A stretch of DNA of 64,000 nt. Origin: Odiellus spinosus. Taxonomy: Eukaryota > Arthropoda > Arachnida > Opiliones > Phalangiidae. The notes under the pieces were generated by a model that ran no database searches, was not told the DNA's origin, and saw only the letters and a list, made by a program, of their open reading frames with translations. Of this stretch, positions 55,278 to 64,000 are shown piece after piece (positions within the stretch are counted from its first letter, which is position 1; each line of letters begins with the position of its first letter). The stretch is from positions 8,411,676-8,475,675 of the forward strand of contig OY987240.1 of NCBI GenBank assembly GCA_963920705.1, read 5' to 3'. Made by a program: the position numbers and the translations under genes.

Positions 55278-56915
55278 ATCTGGTGTCCATTTGCGCAATT
55301 TTTCCATTTGCGCAATTTTTCCATTTGCGCAATTTTTCCATTTGCGCAATTTTTCCATTTGCGCAATTTTTCCATTTGCGCAATTTTTCCATTTGCGCAA
55401 TTTTTCCATTTGCGCAATTTTTCCATTTGCGCGGTTTTCCATTTGCGCAATTTTTCCATTTGCGCGGTTTTCCATTTGCGCGGTTTTCCATTTGCGCAAT
55501 TTTTCCATTTGCGCAATTTTTCCATTTGCGCAATTTTTCCATTTGCGCAATTTTTCCATTTGCGCAATTTTTCCATTTGCGCAATTTTTCCATTTGCGCG
55601 GTTTTCCATTTGCGCAATTTTTCCATTTGCGCAATTTTTCCATTTGCGCAATTTTTCCATTTGCGCAATTTTTCCATTTGCGCAATTTTTCCATTTGCGC
55701 AATTTTTCCATTTGCGCAATTTTTCCATTTGCGCAATTTTTCCATTTGCGCAATTTTTCCATTTGCGCAATTTTTCCATTTGCGAAATTTTTCCATTTGC
55801 GCAATTTTTCCATTTGCGCAATTTTTCCATTTGCGCAATTTTTCCATTTGCGCAATTTTTCCATTTGCGCAATTTTTCCATTTGCGCAATTTTTCCATTT
55901 GCGCAATTTTTCCATTTGCGCAATTTTTCCATTTGCGCAATTTTTCCATTTGCGCAATTTTTCCATTTGCGCAATTTTTCCATTTGCGCAATTTTTCCAT
56001 TTGCGCAATTTTTCCATTTGCGCAATTTTTCCATTTGCGCAATTTTTCGATTTGCGCAATTTTTCCATTTGCGAAATTTTTCCATTTGCGAAATTTTTCC
56101 ATTTGCGCAATTTTTCCATTTGCGCAATTTTTCCATTTGCGCAATTTTTCCATTTGCGCAATTTTTCCATTTGCGCGGTTTTCCATTTGCGCAATTTTTC
56201 CATTTGCGCAATTTTTCCATTTGCGCAATTTTTCCATTTGCGCAATTTTTCCATTTGCGCAATTTTTCCATTTGCGCAATTTTTCCATTTGCGCGGTTTT
56301 CCATTTGCGCAATTTTTCCATTTGCGCAATTTTTCCATTTGCGCAATTTTTCCATTTGCGCAATTTTTCCATTTGCGCAATTTTTCCATTTGCGCAATTT
56401 TTCCATTTGCGCAATTTTTCCATTTGCGCAATTTTTCCATTTGCGCAATTTTTCCATTTGCGCAATTTTTCCATTTGCGAAATTTTTCCATTTGCGCAAT
56501 TTTTCCATTTGCGCAATTTTTCCATTTGCGCAATTTTTCCATTTGCGCAATTTTTCCATTTGCGCAATTTTTCCATTTGCGCAATTTTTCCATTTGCGCA
56601 ATTTTTCCATTTGCGCAATTTTTCCATTTGCGCAATTTTTCCATTTGCGCAATTTTTCCATTTGCGCGGATTTCTATTTGCGCGGTTTTCTATTTGCGCG
56701 GATTTCCATTCGAGCTGTCCACAAGAGGGACAGGCTAGTTCGAGTGATTAACTAACCTAACCTCGCCTAACGTAACCTAACATAAACTGCAAATGAAAAA
56801 AGCGCAAATGGAAACTGCGGAAATGGAAGCCTGCGGAAATGAAAAACTGCGCAAAAGGAAATGCGCTTGTGGGAACTGCGCAAAAGGGAACTGCGCAATT
56901 TAAACCTTACCTTTA
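55278..56915. repeat. Expanded fold-back minisatellite, 17-bp unit, TTAGG core
   Basis: The left arm (55278-56700) is about 83 copies of CCATTTGCGCAATTTTT, with scattered 16-bp CGCGGTTTT variants and a few GCGAAA variants. The core (about 56705-56785) is GGCTAGTTCGAGTGATTAAC followed by TAACCTAACC. The right arm (56785-56915) is the inverted, degenerate theme GCGCAAATGGAAACTG. The core matches 12.6 kb. Because 17 is not a multiple of three, up to 495-codon ORFs appear in six frames; none is a gene. Confidence 0.93.
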
Positions 56916-57279
56916 TTGCCAAAACTTATGATCATTTTATTGCAATTTGAAGAATATTTTAATGATATCATATAGTGAAATGTTAAGGAACCAATCAATG
57001 TGATAGCTTAGGTTTGGTTTCGTTATAAGACCGCACACATTTCATTGAAAAGACTCAAATTCCAATCCAAAGCTACCTCACTTCCCTTTCAAAGCGGCCA
57101 CTATTTCCCAAAATCCCTTTTTTTAGATTTTCTTCTCGAAATATAGCGGCTCTTAATAGAGCAGCTACCGCTTTGGGTAACTACTGATATAGGGAGAGCG
57201 AATGGTCTCTGAAAACTAGTTAATTTGAATCGATTTAGAATTTGCTCCGATACAAAAATGGAAATTTCAAACATTTTGG
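56916..57279. other. Spacer
   Basis: Nothing supported. Confidence 0.45.
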
Positions 57280-57286
57280 ATTTAAA

Positions 57287-57704
57287 CAGAGGTATATAAT
57301 AACCCCCTTCGGGGGGAAGTATGAAAGCCCCTATACTACCATTGCTAAAAATCACGAACAACAAGAGCCCGCTGCTGACTATCTAGGCCACTAGCTCGCG
57401 CTGGACTTCTCAATGTCGCTACTCTAGTAAATGGTCTTTGTATAAACAAGACGGCTCGATTTGCGTTTAGAACTTCCTGTCTCGGGAGTCAGGCTGTCTG
57501 TTAAAATGGAGTCGAAGGTTGACTTCGGCTCGCGAGTTCCGGAAGCGCGCGTAGGGAAAATTTAGTGAGGTTCAAAATGGCGTAACTATTTTTTGGGAGT
57601 AAAGCGGTGTGTCGATCCGCCGCGATTTACGCCGGGCACTCGTTGTTCGTCGATTTTGCCTACCTTTCATACTTCCCCCCGAAGTGGGTTATTATATACC
57701 TCTG
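57287..57704 (+). mobile_element. Family B MITE, copy 6
   Basis: A 418-bp plus-orientation copy with TSD atttaaa (57280-57286 and 57705-57711). The right hairpin has one change (GAAGTGGG). Confidence 0.93.
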
Positions 57705-57711
57705 ATTTAAA

Positions 57712-58396
57712 ATATTCAAATTGCTATAAAAGAGGTTTGTTTTAATTCGTCTACTAGTTCACGTTGGAGTCACTTTGTCTAGCTAGGATATCAGACAAAT
57801 GGTCAAACTTATCGTGAAAAACATTGTATTTTTCACTGGAAATAACTTGCTTTGAATTACGAGGTATTCCGCGTTTAAAATAACGAATTATAATACTAAT
57901 CGGGTTACTTAGCGTAATGGTCAAAGCCGCGGCGCATTGATACAAAATAATAAACCTCAAAGTATAAAATAGTTCGATAATTTTGTTCGTTGAAATAAAA
58001 ATGATTTAAATTCAATATTCTTTCATATGGCCTCTTTTTTTCTCAAACTTATTACATTATTGAAAGGAATTCACTGAACCATTGAAAAACACGTTTCTCT
58101 ATTAAAATTTAGTCCTTTCTGAAATTGCAATTAAATATATATTAAAAGAAAAATGGTTTTATATATCAATGCTTCTTTTTTCAAATAAATCTATTTTTAG
58201 GAGAAAACATTTAACTGAAATATCAATAGCTATTGTGTATGTCAGATATATTTGTGAAAGATGGTTCAAGTGTTTTGCCCTACTTTTACGACATATTTAT
58301 AACGCGCTATTTACATAAGAAAACGATTATCACTTGAAGTATATTTAAAGTGATACTGTCACCAATGTTGTTTTTCGAGTGACTATGGATTATGTT
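57712..58396. other. AT-rich spacer
   Basis: Nothing supported. Confidence 0.45.
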
Positions 58397-58403
58397 GTTA
58401 GAT

Positions 58404-58706
58404 CAACGCCTCCTATATTTTATCAAAGCCAGTGCACGCGGGGAAAATCATTCTACAAGAGGAAATCTAAGTCGGCAATTTTCCCCGATAGAGGCGCGAT
58501 TAACCAACGATTTTTGCAGACGCGTCTCTCCCGTTACCGTGGCCACCCGAGGGGGTCGGGTGGCCACGGTAACGGGAGAGACGCGTCTGCAAAAATCGTT
58601 GGTTAATCGCGCCTCTATCGGGGAAAAATTACAATCTTATTACAAGCTAAAGTCCCCTCCTGCTTCTGGAGCGTGCACTGGCTTTGATAAAATATAGGAG
58701 GCGTTG
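58404..58706. mobile_element. Family E MITE, copy 1, with central hairpin
   Basis: A 303-bp element with TIRs of about 36 bp from CAACGCCTCCTATATTTTAT and perfect 7-bp TSD gttagat (58397-58403 and 58707-58713). The centre (about 58479-58630) is a second, near-perfect palindrome with arms of about 70 bp around GGGGG, including GAGACGCGTCTGCAAAAAT. The ORFs inside are spurious. Confidence 0.9.
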
Positions 58707-58713
58707 GTTAGAT

Positions 58714-59512
58714 ATATCATAAGCCTATTAATTCTTCACCCGTAAGTTTGATTTCCCCATAGAGCCCTTCGTATTCAACACTAAACTGTAGCACTGCCTT
58801 CTGTAATACTAGGCCACGAAATGCCAACTACAATCTTTTTTTCTTGACATTTTTAATTTGCAATTTGTCCGAGATAGATGTCACTTTCCTGATGTATGAA
58901 TAGCCAATCGCGAGTCTCGCGTCGCCAAGAGCCAATCGCGATAAGGCTCTATCGAAGTAAGATCGTAGAACTCCTAGCGACATCTAGGTGATAACGTAGA
59001 GATCTTGATTTAAATTTACGATTTGATTTAGAACTCGCTTTCAATGCAATTTAAAAATCACCGTTTAATTATTAAAATTAAATCCTAATTAATTTATTCT
59101 CCATTATTAACCTAAAATTCGTATCTATTTTATAATTTTCGGCCTACATTTGAATTTCCCGCTTTTTTTTAACCTCAAGAAAGCGACGTCTAACGATATT
59201 TTTGAAATCGGTAACACCACCCCCTTGCTTTTCCTAGGGATAGGCATAGTATTAAAGAAGGCAGTGACGGGAGAGAGAGATAGAACCCACCACTACGCCA
59301 CCTCGAGGAAACACCTAATTTATTCTCCCTATCCCCTACCCCGCGTCATTCCTCTGGGATGTCCCAGCGCGCGTTGGGAGAGTTTCGAGCTACCACCGCT
59401 AGATGGAGTTGAGTCGCGAGATTGGACAGTTATTAGCTTAACGCTAAAACGACCCTCGTTTCTAACTTACGGGTGAAAAATAGGCTTATGCTTTTATCAT
59501 AGAATTATTAAA
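58714..59512. other. Spacer
   Basis: A 108-codon ORF (59150-59476) has no supporting context. Nothing else is recognised. Confidence 0.4.
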
Positions 59513-59518
59513 TTGTAC

Positions 59519-59936
59519 CAGAGGTATATAATAACCCCCTTCGGGGGGAAGTATGAAAGGTAGGCAAAATCGACGAACAACGAGTGCCCGGCGTAAATCG
59601 CGGCGGATCGACACACCGCTTTACTCCCAAAAAATAGTTACACCATTTTGAACCTCACTAAATTTTCCCTACGCGCGCTTCCGGAACTCGCGAGCTTAAG
59701 TCAACCTTCGACTCCATTTTAACAGACATCCTGACTGCTGAGACAGGAAGTTCTAAACACAAATCGAGCCGTCTTGTTTATACAAAGACCATTTACTAGA
59801 GTAGCGACATTGAGAAGTCCAGCGCGAGCTAGTGGCCTAGATAGTCAGCAGCGGGCTCTCGTTGTTCGTGATTTTTAGCATTGGTAGTATAGGGGCTTTC
59901 ATACTTCCCCCCGAAGGGGGTTATTATATACCTCTG
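59519..59936 (-). mobile_element. Family B MITE, copy 7
   Basis: A 418-bp minus-orientation copy. The TSD is attgtac (left) versus attctac (right), one mismatch. Both hairpins are intact. Confidence 0.92.
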
Positions 59937-60319
59937 ATTCTACTATTAATTGTATACCTTTCTACAAATTTTGAAGATTTAAATTTAAAAAGAATATTAA
60001 AGATTAAAATCATATAGAATACACAGACTTAAACTTAATCGTGGTGGGTTTGTTTTTAATCGTGCTAAACTAATCCGCACTAATTAATCTCAATCGCGAT
60101 TAAAATTACGTGATAATTATACACGAAGTGCCTCTTTTAATCCCAAACATCCAAATTTGGACGTGTCACGATCTCGCGACCGTTATCGAAACAACGATTT
60201 CATTATGTTTCTAAAACTAAAACTATTATAACAATGGTTCCTCATTGGGAGTATTAAGTTAACTAAGAAAATCGTGAATGAATTCGAACCAAAAGAGATT
60301 AAGATTTCGAGTCCCTGCC

Positions 60320-60352
<33 letters not shown>

Positions 60353-60560
60353 TTTGGAAGTCGTATATCATACTCTAGCAACATCGATAAATAGACGCGA
60401 TATATAAACAAAACCACGATTTGTGACTAAAATAAAAACTAATTTAAATTTAAAAATAAAAATTTAAGATAAAAAAAAAAAAGATCAAGGCCTTGCCACG
60501 AATTTTCATATTTTTTCTTCTCTCTCAATTACAGTCTCGAATATTGTTCGTAGCAATAAA
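59937..60560. other. AT-rich spacer
   Basis: A T-run of about 30 lies near 60320. Nothing else is supported. Confidence 0.5.
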
Positions 60561-61716
60561 TATAAAGCAGCTGAGTTTGTTTTAAAGATACACTGAAATT
60601 GAATCCTCAATTTCAATTTGTAGAAATTCCGTCCCTCCCTCCCGACTCAAAATATCGAGGAAAAGTCCAAATGACTAGATCCAGACAGGGGTGATGACTT
60701 TTTTTGTCTATTTTTAAGTGATGGGCTATAAAGCAGCTGAGTTTGTTTTAAAGATACACTGAAATTGAATCCTCAATTTCAATTTGTAGAAATTACGTCC
60801 CTCCCTCCCTATTCCAAATATCGAGGAAGAGTTCAAATGACTAGATCGAGACAGGGGTGATGACGTTTTTGTCTATTTTAAGTGATGGGCTAAAAAGCAG
60901 CTGAGTTTGTTTTAAAGATACACTGAAATTGAATCCTCAATTTCAATTTGTAGAGATTACGTCCCTCCCTCCCGACTCAAAATATCGAGGAAGAGTCCAA
61001 ATGACTAGATCCAGACAGGGGTGATGACTTTTTTGTCTATTTTTAAGTGATGGGCTATAAAGCAGCTGAGTTTGTTTTAAAGATGCACTAAAATTGAATC
61101 CTCAATTTCAATTTGTAGAGATTACGTCCCTCCCTCCCTACTCCAAATATCGAGGAAGAGTCCAAATGACTAGATCCAGACAGGGGTGATGATTTTTTGT
61201 ATATTTTAAGTGATGGGCTATTAAGGAGCTGAGTTTGTTTTAAAGATACACTGAAATTGAAGGCTCAATTTCAATTTGTAGAAACTCCGTCCCTCCCTCC
61301 CTACTCCAAATATAGAGGAAGAGTCCAAATGACTAGATCCAGACAGGGGTGATGACTTTTTTTGTCTATTTTAAGTGATGGGCTATAAAGCAGCTGAGTT
61401 TGTTTTAAAGATACACTGAAATTGAAGGCTCAATTTCAATTTGTAGAAATTCCGTCCCTCCCTCCCTACTCCAAATATCGAGAAAGAGTCCAAATGACTA
61501 GATCCAGACAGGGGTGATGACTCTTTTGTCTATTTTTAAGTGATGGGCTATAAAGCAGCTGAGTTTGTTTTAAAGATACACTGAAACTGAAGGCTTAATT
61601 TCAATTTGTAGAAATTCCGTCCCTCCCTCCCGACTCAAAATTTAGAGGAAGAGTCCAAATGACTAGATCCAGACAGGGGTGATGACTTTTTTGTCTATTT
61701 TTAAGTGATGGGCTAT
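60561..61716. repeat. Satellite-like tandem array, seven units of about 165 bp
   Basis: Units start near 60561, 60728, 60890, 61058, 61219, 61384 and 61550. Each carries AAGCAGCTGAGTTTGTTTTA, a GAAATTGAA/TTTCAATTTG hairpin, CGTCCCTCCCTCCC and GACAGGGGTGATGA. Units differ by a few per cent. No ORF is conserved across units. Confidence 0.95.
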
Positions 61717-62796
61717 GACGTAAAACTGGACCTTTACTGATAGTATTAAACTACAGGGCATTGTTTACTTTTATGACATAAATTGATACACTTTAGATAT
61801 TAGAGTTAGGTGAACTAAGCAGTTCTGTCAATAAAATGGAGTAATTACACTAAGAAACCCTGGAGTGGTTTTTAAATGTATTTGATGAAACAACCCATTT
61901 AGACCATATATGGCCACACCTAAATGTCCCCCATTTCCCTGAATTTCACCAATTGTTTTAAAATTCCCTGATATTCCGAGTTACAAAAAAAATAATTCAA
62001 GTTTCAAATTATGTTTCGATAATAATAAGGTAATTCATAGTCCCTTTGAAATTTGGGCGCGATTTTTGAATATTATTCAGTGGCAGCAGTCCAAGGTTAT
62101 TTTAACAGAGGGAGGGCCAATAACTGGGGAGAAAGGGAAATAAGAAAGAGTGATGAAGTTAAGTTATTTTTTTAATCGGGGGAGGAACTTTAACGATTCT
62201 AATTTTAATGTAATATCGTGACTGTACTTGTAGCCCGGCCGCCATTATCTTAAGTTTATTATACGCGCAACTCCCATTTATATTGTTCCCAATTACAAGG
62301 CGCCATTCGCGAAAGTCTAGAAGTATTTACGAACTTTATAAAACACCATATAATGAAATATAATGTCGATATAAACATATTTGAGTAACCATATATCATA
62401 GCCTCAGGAACAACAGGTTTCCTTATTTAAATTCAAAGGGCGAGTCTTAGGGAAAAATTATTATTTTAATTGGGCCTTGTTAAATTTAATCCCGCCAAGC
62501 TTGCGAATTTAATCAGGATGAATGGATCAATCATATTAAAAGAAATTATTGATTTAGTTAATTATTTTTTAATTATTCGTAGCGCAGGAACATATTTTAA
62601 TTTCACTTCTCTTATTACCATCGAATAATCTATTTTTGACAATTTTACAAAAAGAAAAAAAGCACCGGATTTTGTAAAAATTAAGGGGAAAAAGCCAGAA
62701 AATTAGTTATTTCAATTCTTTCTCATAACTTAGCTGTTGACATTAATAAAAATTAACTCAAAGTAGACACTCAACTTATTTGTGACGACATTTCTA
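61717..62796. other. AT-rich spacer between arrays
   Basis: Nothing supported. Confidence 0.5.
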
Positions 62797-64000
62797 CACC
62801 TTTCTAAACCATTCTAGACCATTCCATTCTAAGCCATTCTAGACCATTCCATTCTAAGCCATTCTAGATCATCCTACATCATCCTAAACCATCCTACATC
62901 GTCCTACATCATCCTAAGCCATCCTAAACCATCCTACATCGTCCTACATCATCCTAAGCCATCCTAAGCCATCCTAAGCCATCCTAAGCCATCCTAAGCC
63001 ATCCTAAGCCATCCTAAGCCATCCTAAGCCATCCTAAGCCATCCTAAGCCATCCTAAGCCATCCTAAGCCATCCTAAACCATCCTAAGCCATCCTAAACC
63101 ATCCTAAACCATCCTAAGCCATCCAAAACCATCCTACATCGTCCTACATCGTCCTACGCCATCCTAAGCCATCCTAAGCCATCCTAAGCCATCCTAAGCC
63201 ATCCTAAGCCATCATCCTAAGCCATCCTAAGCCATCCTAAGCCATCCTAAGCCATCCTAAGCCATCCTAAGCCGTCCTAAGCCATCCTAAGCCGTCCTAA
63301 GCCGTCCTAAGCCGTCCTAAACCGTCCTAAGCCGTCCTAAACCGTCCTACATCGTCCTACATCGTCCTACATCGTCCTACATCGTCCTACGCCATCCTAA
63401 GCCATCCTAAACCATCCTAAGCCATCCTAAGCCATCCTAAGCCATCATCCTAAGCCATCATCCTAAGCCATCCTAAGCCATCCTAAGCCATCCTAAGCCA
63501 TCCTAAGCCATCCTAAGCCATCCTAAGCCATCCTAAGCCATCCTAAGCCATCCTAAGCCATCCTAAGCCATCCTAAGCCATCCTAAGCCATCCTAAACCA
63601 TCCTAAACCATCCTAAACCATCCTAAACCATCCTAAACCATCCTAAACCATCCTAAACCATCCTAAACCATCCTAAACCATCCTAAACCATCCTAATCCA
63701 TCCTAATCCATCCTAATCCATCCTAATCCATCCTAATCCATCCTAATCCATCCTAATCCATCCTTATCCATCCTAATCCATCCTAATCCATCCTAATCCA
63801 TCCTAATCCATCCTTATCCATCCTAATCCATCCTTATCCATCCTAATCCATCCTAATCCATCCTTATCCATCCTTATCCATCCTAATCCATCCTAATCCA
63901 TCCTTATCCATCCTAATCCATCCTTATCCATCCTAATCCATCCTAATCCATCCTAATCCATCCTAATCCATCCTAATCCATCCTAATCCATCCTAATCCA
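62797..64000. repeat. 10-bp minisatellite (CATCCTAAGC type), runs off the window
   Basis: About 120 decamers. It begins with CATTCTAGAC/CATTCTAAGC types, then blocks of CCATCCTAAG, with inserts of CGTCCTACAT, then a switch to CCATCCTAAA (about 63595) and finally CCATCCTAAT/CCATCCTTAT (from about 63690). The array is not complete in this window. Confidence 0.95.

Noticed and set aside
55232-56755. ORFs of 450-495 codons on both strands (repeating FPFAQFFHLRNFSICAI or AQMEKLRKWKNC)
   Set aside because: They are translations of a 17-bp minisatellite that is stop-free in every frame; no gene structure.

Overview
The window looks like nuclear DNA of an insect or close arthropod, not of a prokaryote. 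It has spliced genes with GT/GC-AG introns and AATAAA signals, AT-rich intergenic DNA, very many short inverted-repeat transposons, large minisatellites, and TTAGG-type repeats (the insect telomere unit) used inside interspersed elements. Apart from one gene cluster it is almost all repeats. The species is not identifiable by eye.

Gene content: one convincing cluster lies at about 23.6-38.4 kb. It holds four tandem, same-strand paralogues (23878-26137, 27631-30314, 31264-34395, 36455-38329). Each encodes a secreted precursor: a hydrophobic signal peptide, a domain of about 90 residues with six conserved cysteines, then one last exon with 5-9 copies of a 19-residue unit. The unit consists of (S/A)PFADALSL and S(V/A)Y separated by KKR and RKRR, so it reads as a multi-copy peptide precursor for furin/prohormone-convertase cleavage. 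The four genes share exon lengths, phases, a promoter block and 3' flank. Gene 4 lost one intron, gene 3 has an early stop in its last repeat, and three genes use a conserved GC-AG intron. I do not recognise the family. Two weaker isolated exon candidates lie at 26358-26621 and 38605-38748.

Mobile DNA: at least six TIR families end in 5'-CAA or 5'-CAG and make 7-bp target-site duplications. They are family A (13 copies of about 337 bp), family B (7 copies of about 418 bp, with a cUUCGg hairpin inside the TIR), and low-copy families C, D, E and F. A hAT-like element (8-bp TSD) sits at 45528-45767 and another 8-bp-TSD element at 12853-13015. A 2.74-kb TTAA-flanked element (47894-50633) is Kolobok/T2-like and carries two head-to-head degenerate coding arms. 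A THAP-like fragment lies at 52172.

Tandem and palindromic DNA: minisatellites occur at 4.5-5.2, 11.0-11.5, 12.5-12.8, 19.5-20.3, 22.4-23.3, 46.5-47.7 and 55.3-56.9 kb, a satellite of about 165 bp at 60.6-61.7 kb, and a 10-bp array from 62.8 kb to the window edge. Three minisatellite loci have a fold-back layout: inverted arms of short repeats around a TTAGGTTAG-bearing core. Near-perfect hairpins lie at 11.6-12.1, 54.4-54.9 and 58.4-58.7 kb. MITE insertions differ among the four paralogous gene units, so most arrived after the gene duplications.
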